Origin: Bacteroidales bacterium
GTDB lineage: Bacteria; Bacteroidota; Bacteroidia; Bacteroidales; UBA932
Assembly: GCA_017615065.1 (NCBI GenBank)
Contig: JAGAAY010000014.1
Coordinates: 1 to 35,342 of the forward strand
Length of the DNA: 35,342 nt
Reading direction: 5' to 3'
In this document: positions 1 through 8,213 of the stretch, piece by piece
Layout: each line of letters opens with the position of its first letter
Numbering within the stretch: the first letter of the stretch is position 1
Translations under genes and position numbers: made by a program
Notes under the pieces: model-generated
Told to the model about the DNA's origin: nothing
The model's database searches: none
Seen by the model: only the letters and a program-made list of their open reading frames with translations

Positions 1-310
1 AAAGTATATGGAAGATGTGAAGGAACGTCCTAAATCTTTCAACGAGGAAATGATGGTTAAACTGTATAGAAACTCAGAAATAGCAAATATGACAGAAGAA
101 CAGCAAGAACTCGTTTACAGCGAATTTGAAGAAGATCTGCGCAAAAGTGCGGAACTTGCCACTGCGGAAAGAAAAGGAGAGAAGAAAGGTGAACGAAAAG
201 CAAACATTACTACCGCCAAGGCCATGCTGGCGGATCGTATAGAAGTCGCCAAGATTGCGAAATACACAGGCCTTACCGAAGAAGAGATTTCCAGATTACA
301 GCAGCAGTAA
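1..310 (+). CDS. C-terminal part of a PD-(D/E)XK nuclease family (Rpn/transposase-like) protein, cut by the left edge
   Basis: The frame is open from base 2, so the first ATG at base 8 is internal and only about the last 100 residues are present. What remains is highly charged: a stretch around ERKGEKKGERK, then a short helical tail that ends in a helix-turn-helix-like KIAKYTGLTEEEISRL. Tails of this kind (Glu/Lys/Gly coiled segment, then 'IA..TGLT.EEI..L') are typical of the Rpn / PF12784 family of PD-(D/E)XK nucleases that are abundant in Bacteroidales. The nuclease core lies outside the window, so the assignment rests on the tail alone and on the complete relative at 2154-3164. A clear terminator follows at 332-368. 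Confidence 0.6.
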   Translation, partial: KYMEDVKERPKSFNEEMMVKLYRNSEIANMTEEQQELVYSEFEEDLRKSAELATAERKGEKKGERKANITTAKAMLADRIEVAKIAKYTGLTEEEISRLQQQ

Positions 311-331
311 CTCGCCTCAAACAGTATAATT

Positions 332-368
332 AAAACCCCGTCCTGCACACATAGCCGGATGGGGTTTT
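332..368 (+). terminator. Intrinsic terminator of the Rpn-type gene
   Basis: AAAACCCCGTCC (332-343) pairs with GGATGGGGTTTT (357-368) over 12 positions with one G-T wobble, around a 13-base loop. The terminal T run belongs to the stem. It begins 21 bases after the stop codon. Confidence 0.7.
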
Positions 369-370
369 AT

Positions 371-402
371 ATTGTTTTCATGCCAAACTTTGTGTATCTT
401 TG
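371..402 (+). promoter_or_regulatory. Bacteroidota-type promoter for the 450-1910 unit
   Basis: The -7 box TATCTTTG (395-402) matches TAnnTTTG exactly. ATTG (371-374) stands 20 bases upstream in the -33 position (consensus TTTG). The predicted start is near 407, giving a leader of about 40 A/T-rich bases. Confidence 0.6.
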
Positions 403-449
403 CAAGATTTTTAGATTAACAAATCGATAATTAATTAAACTACAATAAT

Positions 450-575
450 ATGACCAAGAAAAGCACCTACACGGCCCCGGAGTCAGAACTCCTGGACATC
501 AAACTCGAGAATGCTTTTGCAAGCCAAACCGTTACGATCAGCAAGTATCAAGAAGAGAACTTAGATTTGAATTAA
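450..575 (+). CDS. Small 41-residue protein upstream of a fimbrillin-like lipoprotein
   Basis: ATG at 450 begins a 41-codon frame ending in TAA at 573-575. It is the first start codon after a good promoter, and its stop lies 3 bases before the next gene, so the two are almost certainly co-transcribed and possibly translationally coupled. The product starts MTKKSTYTAPESELLDIK, contains the block ENAFASQT, and ends in an acidic tail (EENLDLN). Short proteins with a Y-x-x-P-E-x-E-x-x-x-I pattern followed by an 'AS' block are often found next to surface-lipoprotein genes in Bacteroidales; I know of no established function. There is no signal peptide or membrane segment. The ORF is supported by position and by this pattern, not by a recognised domain. 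Confidence 0.6.
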   Translation: MTKKSTYTAPESELLDIKLENAFASQTVTISKYQEENLDLN

Positions 576-578
576 GCT

Positions 579-1910
579 ATGAAGAACTTATACAGATTAG
601 GGATACTTGCCCTTTGCACATGTGCACTCCTTTCATGCGCCAAAGAGTTCAACTCTCAGAACGACGAAAACACTGAAGCGATTCAGGAGGAAGAAACCAT
701 CACCAGGTCTATAACCATATCTCAGGATACTAAATCGACCATTGACGGAGAGGGAAATATATCTTGGGAGAATGGCGACGTAATTTATTACTACAGTTAT
801 TACTTTAACGGAGAGGAACTGATGAAATCTGGCAAAGGGACTGCAAATATCACGACGGCAGGACAGAATGTTACTGTAAACCTTACTATGCGAGCGGCAG
901 ATCAGTATCTTGCGTTGCTTATGCCAGGGAAAGATGGACGAGATAATAATAATGCCGTACAGAGTTATGTTCCTACAGCCTTCGGATACACTGGAATTAA
1001 CCCCGATCAGGACGGTAGCTTCGCTTTTGCCAATATCGCAGTAGCCCATTCTAATGATGCGCACGGGGTTACATCTCTTACATTTAAGAATATTACATCG
1101 ATTCTTAAATTCAATGTGAGCGCATCACAGAATGTGAAAAAGGTTACAATGACACCTAATACAAAAACTGATGGGAATCAGATTACTGGCCGCATAACTG
1201 TTGACCTTACCGCTACTAATCCAAGCGCCACTTATAGAAACAATTATCCCAACAAAGATGCCGCCAGGTCATATGAGGCAGTTATCGATAAGGGGAATGA
1301 GGCAATGGATGGCACATACTATATCGCAGTAATGCCAACCACCCTGTCAGATGGTTTCACTCTTACCTTCAACGATGGCGAAGCACAGCAGATTGACGGC
1401 ATGACATACACCAAGCAGAAGTATACCGCCGGCACATCCAGCTCGGTTGAGTTTCAGGCAAACAAAATCATGAATGTGGGTAACCCCATTGAGAACAAGC
1501 GAATCACTTCTTTCACCATTTCTCAGATAGCAACAGACAACAATTGGACGACAACCGAACGCAAAAGTCCTTTTTCTGTTGACAATTATATTACTCTTAC
1601 AGGAAGTGATGGTGGTGACGGTAATGGTCAATACAATAGCACAAACAATGATTGGAGATGTTATCAAGCTCGCAATAATGGAATATTCACTGTTTCATGC
1701 CCCGAGGGAAGAAAGATTTCATCTATTACTATTAAATTCAATAATGTATATAGCGGCGTAATTCAGTATAACGGCAATACATACGCATCACCAGCCACAA
1801 TTACCCCTGTGATCCCGACAAACAGCATAGAGTTCTCAGTAGCATCAACAGAAGAAGGTAGAACTAACGCACAAGTCAGAATCAAAGAGGTTACAGTAGA
1901 AACCAAATAA
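579..1910 (+). CDS. Fimbrillin-like surface lipoprotein (Mfa-like family), 443 aa
   Basis: The N-terminus (MKNLYRLGILALCTCALLSC) is a lipoprotein signal peptide with the lipobox cysteine at residue 20, so the protein is probably anchored in the outer membrane. After an acidic linker comes the pattern 'TRS...TKSTIDGEGNISWENGDVI' (residues about 42-68). This resembles the N-terminal beta-sandwich of fimbrillin / Mfa-like lipoproteins, where a TR(T/S) segment precedes 'W..GD.I'. The rest is rich in Ser, Thr and Asn and predicted all-beta. The last 130 residues (ITSFTISQ... to the end) look like a separate beta-domain with a Gly/Asn-rich loop. A structural pilin or adhesin role is inferred; no catalytic motif was seen. 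The gene shares a promoter with the 41-aa peptide and has its own terminator. Confidence 0.65.
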   Translation: MKNLYRLGILALCTCALLSCAKEFNSQNDENTEAIQEEETITRSITISQDTKSTIDGEGNISWENGDVIYYYSYYFNGEELMKSGKGTANITTAGQNVTVNLTMRAADQYLALLMPGKDGRDNNNAVQSYVPTAFGYTGINPDQDGSFAFANIAVAHSNDAHGVTSLTFKNITSILKFNVSASQNVKKVTMTPNTKTDGNQITGRITVDLTATNPSATYRNNYPNKDAARSYEAVIDKGNEAMDGTYYIAVMPTTLSDGFTLTFNDGEAQQIDGMTYTKQKYTAGTSSSVEFQANKIMNVGNPIENKRITSFTISQIATDNNWTTTERKSPFSVDNYITLTGSDGGDGNGQYNSTNNDWRCYQARNNGIFTVSCPEGRKISSITIKFNNVYSGVIQYNGNTYASPATITPVIPTNSIEFSVASTEEGRTNAQVRIKEVTVETK

Positions 1911-1945
1911 GGCATTTACCTTTGACTTCACATATACTGGATATC

Positions 1946-1979
1946 CTGCCGACGGCCTCAACCCCGCCGGCAGTTTTTT
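1946..1979 (+). terminator. Intrinsic terminator of the fimbrillin-like unit
   Basis: CTGCCG (1946-1951) pairs with CGGCAG (1968-1973) and is followed by six T residues. It starts 36 bases after the stop codon. Confidence 0.75.
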
Positions 1980-2123
1980 ATCGGCCCACATCGGCATAAA
2001 GAAATCTTCAAATATTTTTAACTATTATTAAGAAAAAATTGAGATTATTAAGAAAACATCGCAAATCGACATAAAAAACAGAAAAATCTGCATCTGAGCC
2101 TTTCCAGAGAGGGATCTTTTCGA

Positions 2124-2131
2124 TATGTTTG
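2124..2131 (+). promoter_or_regulatory. Possible -7 promoter box for the Rpn gene
   Basis: TATGTTTG matches TAnnTTTG and lies 22 bases before the ATG at 2154, which fits a short leader. The -33 position holds only TTTC-like sequence (about 2101-2104), so this is a weaker call. The rest of the 1911-2153 gap is A/T-rich and shows no other gene. Confidence 0.4.
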
Positions 2132-2153
2132 TCGGAAAAAAACATCGACAAAA

Positions 2154-3164
2154 ATGGAAAAGATTACACTTACACCTGAGCAGATGGATCAGTACAAAAC
2201 CATCGTAAATGAAGTTGAAAACCTTAGGTCGCTCACAGAATCGGAGAAAGAGATACTGATCAGGGATATCATGGAGAAACCTTTCCTGGACCTCCTCTGC
2301 GATGTAGCTTTCAAGTATGTATTCTCTCAAGACATGGAGAGTCTCATTATGCTTCTTAACGACTTCCTCCCTATTAAAATCGTAGAAGTTACAACTGAAC
2401 CCAACGAACTGGTTTCTCCCGTTGTTGAGGATAAAAAGCCTGTACTTGATATACTGGCAAAGACAGACGATGGGCATAAGATAATTATCGAGATGCAGCA
2501 GGAAAGACGGAAGGCCTTCTTCCCAAGGCTTTACTACTATGGCTCAAAACTTCTTTCCCAACAATTGAAAAAGGGAAGCCACTATCAGGATCTCATGCCG
2601 GTATACGTCATTTGCTTCACCAATTTTACCATGAAGCACAAAGGATGTCCTAAAGACCAACTGGTATATGAATATCAACACCGCGAAAAGAACGGAGGCG
2701 GGCTGTTTACAAAACTCCACACCACCTATATATGTGAGCTACCGCGTCTTGCACAAAAAGCGCTTGAGGATATGAATCCTATAGAGAATTGGTTTTATAT
2801 TCTCAGAAATTGTCGTAACTTTGTCCGGAAACCGGAAGGAATGGACCCCAGATTCGACCACATTTTTGAGGTCGCCAAGTCCAACCGCATTCCGGATAAA
2901 GAAAGAACTCAATACTTACGCGCAATGCTTTCAGACTACGACAAACAGGATATCGGCGAGGCCTACTATGAATACGGGCTGGAAGAAGGAATAGAAAAAG
3001 GCCTGGAAAAAGGGCGTGAAGAGGGGCGTAAAGAAGTAGAAGCCAAAGCCCAGGCAGAAAAGATCGCCATGGTCAAATCGCTGCTTGAACAGGGTGTAAA
3101 GGCCTCAATCATTGCAAGAAGCATGAATCTCACTCCGGAGCAGGTAATGGCGATGAAAGACTAA
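2154..3164 (+). CDS. PD-(D/E)XK nuclease family protein (Rpn / transposase-associated), 336 aa
   Basis: This is a complete member of the Rpn-like family (PF12784, annotated 'PD-(D/E)XK nuclease family transposase'). Residues 41-62 (PFLDLLCDVAFKYVFSQD) form the typical entry helix with D50-x-x-FKYVF. The catalytic core shows D99 (PVLDILAKT) and E113-x-Q115 (IIEMQQER), matching the D...ExQ variant of the PD-(D/E)XK signature. The C-terminus has a long Glu/Lys/Gly coiled stretch (residues about 273-300) and then a helix-turn-helix-like tail (IIARSMNLTPEQVMAM), as in the partial gene at 1-310. Members cut DNA and have been linked to RecA-independent recombination. The GH127 gene starts only 6 bases downstream, so the two may share a transcript. 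Confidence 0.85.
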   Translation: MEKITLTPEQMDQYKTIVNEVENLRSLTESEKEILIRDIMEKPFLDLLCDVAFKYVFSQDMESLIMLLNDFLPIKIVEVTTEPNELVSPVVEDKKPVLDILAKTDDGHKIIIEMQQERRKAFFPRLYYYGSKLLSQQLKKGSHYQDLMPVYVICFTNFTMKHKGCPKDQLVYEYQHREKNGGGLFTKLHTTYICELPRLAQKALEDMNPIENWFYILRNCRNFVRKPEGMDPRFDHIFEVAKSNRIPDKERTQYLRAMLSDYDKQDIGEAYYEYGLEEGIEKGLEKGREEGRKEVEAKAQAEKIAMVKSLLEQGVKASIIARSMNLTPEQVMAMKD

Positions 3165-3170
3165 CGCCAT

Positions 3171-5072
3171 ATGAATCTTCGATACATAATCACAAGCACC
3201 ATTCTCATTCTGGCAGCAACGGCCATGAAAGCGCAGCAGTGGGAAGATGCAAGCCTTAGGGATATAAAACCTGCAGGATGGCTGAAGGAGTACCTGGAAA
3301 CGCAGAGGGAGGGGCTTACGGGGCATCCGGAGGCGCTCTCTTACCCGTACAACACTTGCCTGTGGGATGGTGAAATTCCTCGCATGGGAACTCACGGAAG
3401 GGTGTGGTGGAGGTATGAACAAACTGCATACTACACAGACGGTCTCCTGCGCCTGGGCCTCCTCCTCGAGGACAAAGAAATGACTGATAAAGCAGAGGCG
3501 GGCATTCACTATACAATAGAGCACCAGCAGGAGGACGGATGGCTTGGCAGCCGGGCCGATGAGTATTCCTGGCCCATGGCCGTTTTATGGAGGGCGATGA
3601 AGGCCTCATATGATGCCAATCCTGACGAAGCAATCCTGCAGGCACTGGAGCGCTTCTATACTTCACTTTCCCCGGAACACCTTGCCCAAAGACGCAATAT
3701 CATCTCACTCGAAGGCATGCTGTGGCTGTACTCAAAAACCGGCGATAAAGAACTGGTGGCAAAAGCGGATTCCGTGTTCAGGCACAGGAGCGAACTCAAA
3801 GGAGAAGGAGATCACCGTGACAGCCGCGTTACCGTGGAATTCCTCACGGCCGACCAGCCATACAACATGCACGGCGTAACAATGTGCGAAACCCTCAAAC
3901 TGCCCATAATGCTGTACGAAGCCACCGGCAATCCCTTCTATCGGCATCTTGCAGTCACCTCCCTGGACAGGCTCTTCGAAGAAAACGGTCTCCCCGACGG
4001 CCTGTTCACCAGCGCGGAATGGCTCAAGGGCCGCGGCATAATGAACAGTCACGAAACCTGCGATGCCATCGACATGAGCTGGACTCTGGGCTATTTCCTG
4101 GAAATCCTCAAAGACGCCAGATACGCCGATATGCTGGAAAAGATAGTTTTCAACGCCGGCATGGGCTCCGTAACCGAGGATTTCAAGGCCCTGCAATACT
4201 ATTCATCCGTAAACCAGTTCATCTGCACAGGCACCTCCAACCACAACGAAGACAACTTCGCCTCAACCTGGATGGCGTACAGGCCCACCCACCAGACCGA
4301 ATGCTGTGCCGGGCAGATTCACCGCCTTATGCCAAACTACGCAGCCCGGATGTGGCTGAAGAGTGCCGATGGCGCCGTGGCCGCCCTCTACGGCCCGTCC
4401 ACATACAAATACAGCGACAACCTGAGCTTCATCGAGGAAACAAACTATCCCTACAGCGACCGCATCACCATCCGCGTAAAGTCAGACAAGCGTGAGCATC
4501 TCACATTAAGGCTCCGCATCCCCCTCTGGTGCGAAGGTGCCACAGTAAAAGTCAACGGCCGCACTAAGGGTAAAGACCTCACCCCCGGCAGTTTCTTCGC
4601 AGTTGAGCGCGACTTCCGGAGCGGCGACCGCATAGAAATCGTCCTCCCCATGGAAACCAGGCGCCGGACAGCCTTCGGCGGCGGCATCTGGTTCGAACGC
4701 GGCCCTCTGGTATACACCTATGCCATCCCGGCCCAATGGGAGAAGGACACCCCCCGCTACGAAAACATGAACGGGAAATACCCTGCCGATGACAACGCCT
4801 TCCCATGCTGGAGCATCACCCCTTCAGGCCCATGGAATTATGCAGTAAAGGCCGATGTCACCGCCACGGAAGTTCAAACCCCGGACGGCATCCGTCTCCG
4901 CATTCCCGTCAGCCCCATCAATTGGCAACTTGCTGAAGCACCCGGCGGAGCCCTCATGACTCCTCCCCTCCCCGTACTTCCCACAGCCACGGGTCCGGAG
5001 CAGACAATCGACCTCGTTCCCTACGGGCTCACGGAACTTCGTCTCACCGTTTTCCCGGTTTTGGCCGAATAA
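3171..5072 (+). CDS. Beta-L-arabinofuranosidase-like glycosidase, GH127/GH146 (DUF1680) family
   Basis: The 633-residue protein has a cleavable signal peptide (residues 1-21, ending AMKAQ), so it acts outside the cytoplasm. The alpha/alpha-barrel region carries the residues expected for the zinc-thiolate active site of GH127: E295-x-C297 in SHETCDA and the pair C378-C379 in TECCAGQ. In Bifidobacterium HypBA1 the equivalents are E338, C340, C417 and C418, with C417 as nucleophile. A C-terminal beta-sandwich follows from about residue 420. Known members release beta-L-arabinofuranose; GH146 is the closest alternative family, and the exact substrate cannot be read from sequence. It follows the Rpn gene by 6 bases and ends just before the promoter of the next operon, so it is probably not part of the 5172-15864 transcript. 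Confidence 0.85.
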   Translation: MNLRYIITSTILILAATAMKAQQWEDASLRDIKPAGWLKEYLETQREGLTGHPEALSYPYNTCLWDGEIPRMGTHGRVWWRYEQTAYYTDGLLRLGLLLEDKEMTDKAEAGIHYTIEHQQEDGWLGSRADEYSWPMAVLWRAMKASYDANPDEAILQALERFYTSLSPEHLAQRRNIISLEGMLWLYSKTGDKELVAKADSVFRHRSELKGEGDHRDSRVTVEFLTADQPYNMHGVTMCETLKLPIMLYEATGNPFYRHLAVTSLDRLFEENGLPDGLFTSAEWLKGRGIMNSHETCDAIDMSWTLGYFLEILKDARYADMLEKIVFNAGMGSVTEDFKALQYYSSVNQFICTGTSNHNEDNFASTWMAYRPTHQTECCAGQIHRLMPNYAARMWLKSADGAVAALYGPSTYKYSDNLSFIEETNYPYSDRITIRVKSDKREHLTLRLRIPLWCEGATVKVNGRTKGKDLTPGSFFAVERDFRSGDRIEIVLPMETRRRTAFGGGIWFERGPLVYTYAIPAQWEKDTPRYENMNGKYPADDNAFPCWSITPSGPWNYAVKADVTATEVQTPDGIRLRIPVSPINWQLAEAPGGALMTPPLPVLPTATGPEQTIDLVPYGLTELRLTVFPVLAE

Positions 5073-5084
5073 ACCGCACAAATA

Positions 5085-5116
5085 ATTGGTTTTATGCGCA
5101 ATAATCCCTATATTTG
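5085..5116 (+). promoter_or_regulatory. Near-consensus promoter for the 5172-15864 operon
   Basis: TATATTTG (5109-5116) is an exact TAnnTTTG box, and ATTG (5085-5088) lies exactly 20 bases upstream. Transcription would start near 5121, which excludes the GTG at 5139 as a comfortable start and leaves about 50 bases before the ATG at 5172. Confidence 0.7.
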
Positions 5117-5171
5117 AAGGATTATCGCGCACGTATGCGTGCAAGGAAGCAAACACATAATACACTATACC

Positions 5172-8100
5172 ATGAAATTCAAACATCTGTTTTTGTTCAT
5201 CGCAATGGCGGCAGCAGTGGCTGTCTCCTGTAAAGAGAAGGAAGAACCGGAAGAGCTTATCACTCCGGAAATCAAACTTTCCACAAACAACATCCCCCCT
5301 GTTACGGATGAGGGCGGTTCTATCACCGTAATCTTCTCCAGCAGCCTTGACTGGGCTGTCACCAAAGACGCAGCATGGCTCACCGTCAACCCCGCCAACG
5401 GCAAAGCCGGTGAATCCTGCAGCATCACCCTTACGGCTCAGCCCAACACAAGTTACGATGAACGCTCCGCCAATGTTACCATCACCTGCGGCAGCGACAA
5501 CACAAAAAAGGAAGTACAGTTCACAGTAGTACAGAAGCAGAAGGGCGCCCTTATTCTCACGGACAACACCTTCTCGGTTGGCAGCGAGGGCCAGACCATC
5601 GAAATCACGGTCAAGGCCAACTCCGATGTGACCGCAACAGTTGCCGATGATGCAAAAGAATGGATCGTCTCCCTGGGCACCAAGGGCCTGGTAGAAAACG
5701 TCTACCAGTTCGAGGTCAAGCCCAACGAGGCCTATGAAGCTCGCTCCGGAAAGATCACATTCTCCAACGAGGCCGGCTCCGAAGAAGTAACCGTAAATCA
5801 GGAGGCAGCAACTCCTCCCGTGGTCGATGGCATAGCAATCAACAGCGCGGCCGCCCTGGTGGAATTCGCCCAGGACTACAACGCCCGCAAATACTATGGC
5901 CAGGAAAACTTCAAAGTAACCCTGACCGCCGACATTACCTTCGATGAAAGCACCTCCGAGGCGTTCAATGCCACCGGCGGTATCGGCAACAAGGGAAGTG
6001 AAGACACCAACTACTTCCACGGCGAGTTCGATGGCGCAAGCCATACGATAAACGGCCTTGCCGCAACAGTTCCCCTGTTCGCATACATCGGCTCCGAAGG
6101 CGTCGTGAAAGACCTTACCCTGGGCGACCAGTGCAGCTTTGTCTTCACTCAGTCCGGAGAAGCCGACGCATATTTCGGTGCTGTTGTCGGCTACCACAAG
6201 GGTACGGTCGAAAACGTGACTGTGAATGCCGATGTCACCCTTGCCGGAACCAGCGGATCCGTGGAGGTGAACACCATGCTCGGCGGCATCGTTGGCCGTG
6301 CAACTACCGGACAGGTTATAAGCAGTAAATACGCCGGCCACATCACCACTCCGGCGGAGTACGGCGCACTGAACGCAAAACTCATCATCGGCGGACTTGT
6401 GGGTTATTTCTCCAACTCGGGTAGCGTAAGCGGTTCAACCTTCGCCGGAACTATCTGCAACCAGGCCAGGGTTTCCAGCTCAACCAGTTCGTCCAAGGAT
6501 CCTTATACCATCATCGGCGGTATCGTGGGCTATAACGCAGCAGGTTCGGTCATCGATAGCGGAACCTTGGACAATCCCACAGTTGCAGGCTCATACGACG
6601 GTACCTCAGGCACAATCGTAGACAAATCCGACCTTGCTTACTCCTCCGCAATCGGCGGTATCGTGGGCGAGAACCTGGCTGTGGTTTCCGGATGCGTGAA
6701 CAAGGCACAGGTCACAACAACCATTTTCAAGCTCGACAATCAGGACACCAGCGGCCGCTATCTGCGCATCGGCGGTATCGTAGGCCGTAACAACGGGGAA
6801 GGCTCCATCACCAACTGCCATAATGAAGGCGCTCTCATGACACGTTCCAACCCCCGTCTTCACAGCATCGGCGGTATCGTAGGATGGAACGGTGCAGAAA
6901 CCGCAGTTTCCGGATGCACCAACTCCGCCGCCCTCAGCATCAGCACGGCCGGCACCGGCTCTTACAGCGCACGCCTGCCTTACTTCGGCGGCGTTATCGG
7001 CGAGAACTACTCGTCCAATCTTTCCGATGTGCACAACACCGGCGAACTCCTTATCTCCCGCGTTGAAAACACCACCGGCGCCATCGTGCGCATGGGCGGC
7101 GTTATCGGCTGCAACTATGCCGCCATCGACGGAGGTGCGAACAGGAGCATCACCAATAGCGGCAAGGTTTATTACAACTGCAATATCTCCAGCCAGGCCA
7201 CTGAATATGGCATCGGAGGTATCGTGGGATACACCGAGGCTTCCGTAAAGGGCGTCCTCAACCGGGGCTACGTGCTCTTCAACTGGAACTCCGATGCCAA
7301 TGTAGCATCCCTGGCACACGTGGGCGGCATCATCGGCACTCTCAAGAGCAGTGATGCAAGTCTCGCCTATGAAATCTCCAACTGCCGGAATGAACTCGTG
7401 AGCGGCGTAGATAATTCCGGAGAGGTGTATGTGGCGCTTAAGAAGGGCTCCGCCGCACATACGGAAAACTTCGCCGGCGGTATCCTTGGTTATACCGACG
7501 CTCCCGTGAGCATAACGAATTGCGAGAACCTCGGTTATATCCATGGCGGAAACGCAACTAAAGTGAACGGAACCACCTTCTATGTAGGCGGCATCGTGGC
7601 CTACATCAAAGGAGCAAGCTCCATCACCGGATGCTCCAGCATGGGCCAGCTTCTCAACGACCACTTCAATAATACCACCACCAAGACCGGGGCCACCTTT
7701 GAAGGCGGCATCGCCGGCTTCGCCGAGGGAAGTGCCGATGCACGTATTACCATCGACGATGTGGTTGATGCAGGTGTGGGCAACGGTCCCCGCCGCGGAT
7801 ATCGCGGTGGCGTTGCCGGTTATGCGGAGTATGTCGATATTTCCAACGCAAAATGCCACGGCGACTTTGTAAACGGTTCCGGTTATTACCTCGGAGGCGT
7901 TGTGGGATGGGCCGTGAACACCACCATCAAGAATGCTTTATATGACGGCACAGCAATCCAGACAACACAGCTTCTGGGCGGCGGCGGCATTGTGGCCATC
8001 CTTGACGCTGCCAGTGAGATTGACGGCTGCAGCAGCAAGGTAACCACCATCGACAAGATGGGAGATGCCGTGGCTACCGTAGGCGCAATCGCAGGCAAGT

Positions 8101-8207
8101 CCGTTGAAGGCACAAAGATTTCCAACTGCCACTATGTGAACGGAACCCTTGCCATTTGCTCTGACACCAACTTCACCGACGGTGGAGGCAACGCAGCAGA
8201 TTTGTAA
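5172..8207 (+). CDS. Large BACON/GLUG-repeat surface lipoprotein, 1011 aa
   Basis: ATG 5172 is chosen because it gives a clean lipoprotein signal (MKFKHLFLFIAMAAAVAVSC, lipobox cysteine 20); an in-frame GTG at 5139 only adds 11 polar residues. Two BACON domains follow (about residues 32-123 and 126-212), each with the family's 'W..V....WL.V.P..G' or its degenerate form. From about residue 345 to the end there are roughly 18 GLUG-type repeats whose core reads (I/V/L)GG(I/V)(V/I)G(Y/R/E/W)N, spaced 30-60 residues apart and predicted to stack as a right-handed beta-helix. BACON domains are usually carbohydrate- or mucin-binding modules, and GLUG repeats occur in adhesins. A surface role in binding substrate or host glycan is inferred; no catalytic residues were seen. 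The next gene starts 6 bases downstream. Confidence 0.8.
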   Translation: MKFKHLFLFIAMAAAVAVSCKEKEEPEELITPEIKLSTNNIPPVTDEGGSITVIFSSSLDWAVTKDAAWLTVNPANGKAGESCSITLTAQPNTSYDERSANVTITCGSDNTKKEVQFTVVQKQKGALILTDNTFSVGSEGQTIEITVKANSDVTATVADDAKEWIVSLGTKGLVENVYQFEVKPNEAYEARSGKITFSNEAGSEEVTVNQEAATPPVVDGIAINSAAALVEFAQDYNARKYYGQENFKVTLTADITFDESTSEAFNATGGIGNKGSEDTNYFHGEFDGASHTINGLAATVPLFAYIGSEGVVKDLTLGDQCSFVFTQSGEADAYFGAVVGYHKGTVENVTVNADVTLAGTSGSVEVNTMLGGIVGRATTGQVISSKYAGHITTPAEYGALNAKLIIGGLVGYFSNSGSVSGSTFAGTICNQARVSSSTSSSKDPYTIIGGIVGYNAAGSVIDSGTLDNPTVAGSYDGTSGTIVDKSDLAYSSAIGGIVGENLAVVSGCVNKAQVTTTIFKLDNQDTSGRYLRIGGIVGRNNGEGSITNCHNEGALMTRSNPRLHSIGGIVGWNGAETAVSGCTNSAALSISTAGTGSYSARLPYFGGVIGENYSSNLSDVHNTGELLISRVENTTGAIVRMGGVIGCNYAAIDGGANRSITNSGKVYYNCNISSQATEYGIGGIVGYTEASVKGVLNRGYVLFNWNSDANVASLAHVGGIIGTLKSSDASLAYEISNCRNELVSGVDNSGEVYVALKKGSAAHTENFAGGILGYTDAPVSITNCENLGYIHGGNATKVNGTTFYVGGIVAYIKGASSITGCSSMGQLLNDHFNNTTTKTGATFEGGIAGFAEGSADARITIDDVVDAGVGNGPRRGYRGGVAGYAEYVDISNAKCHGDFVNGSGYYLGGVVGWAVNTTIKNALYDGTAIQTTQLLGGGGIVAILDAASEIDGCSSKVTTIDKMGDAVATVGAIAGKSVEGTKISNCHYVNGTLAICSDTNFTDGGGNAADL

Positions 8208-8213
8208 CAGTAC

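Noticed and set aside
4824..6341. 505-codon open frame on the minus strand opposite the GH127/BACON genes
   Set aside because: It is antisense to two well-supported genes and its low-complexity Gly/Val/Ala/Cys composition is what reverse reading of the GC-rich coding strand gives; no family is recognisable.
6280..7240. Repeated DNA strings such as ATCGGCGGTATCGT, at first sight a direct-repeat array
   Set aside because: They are the codons of GLUG protein repeats, with irregular spacing and no spacer-like unique segments; this is not a CRISPR array.
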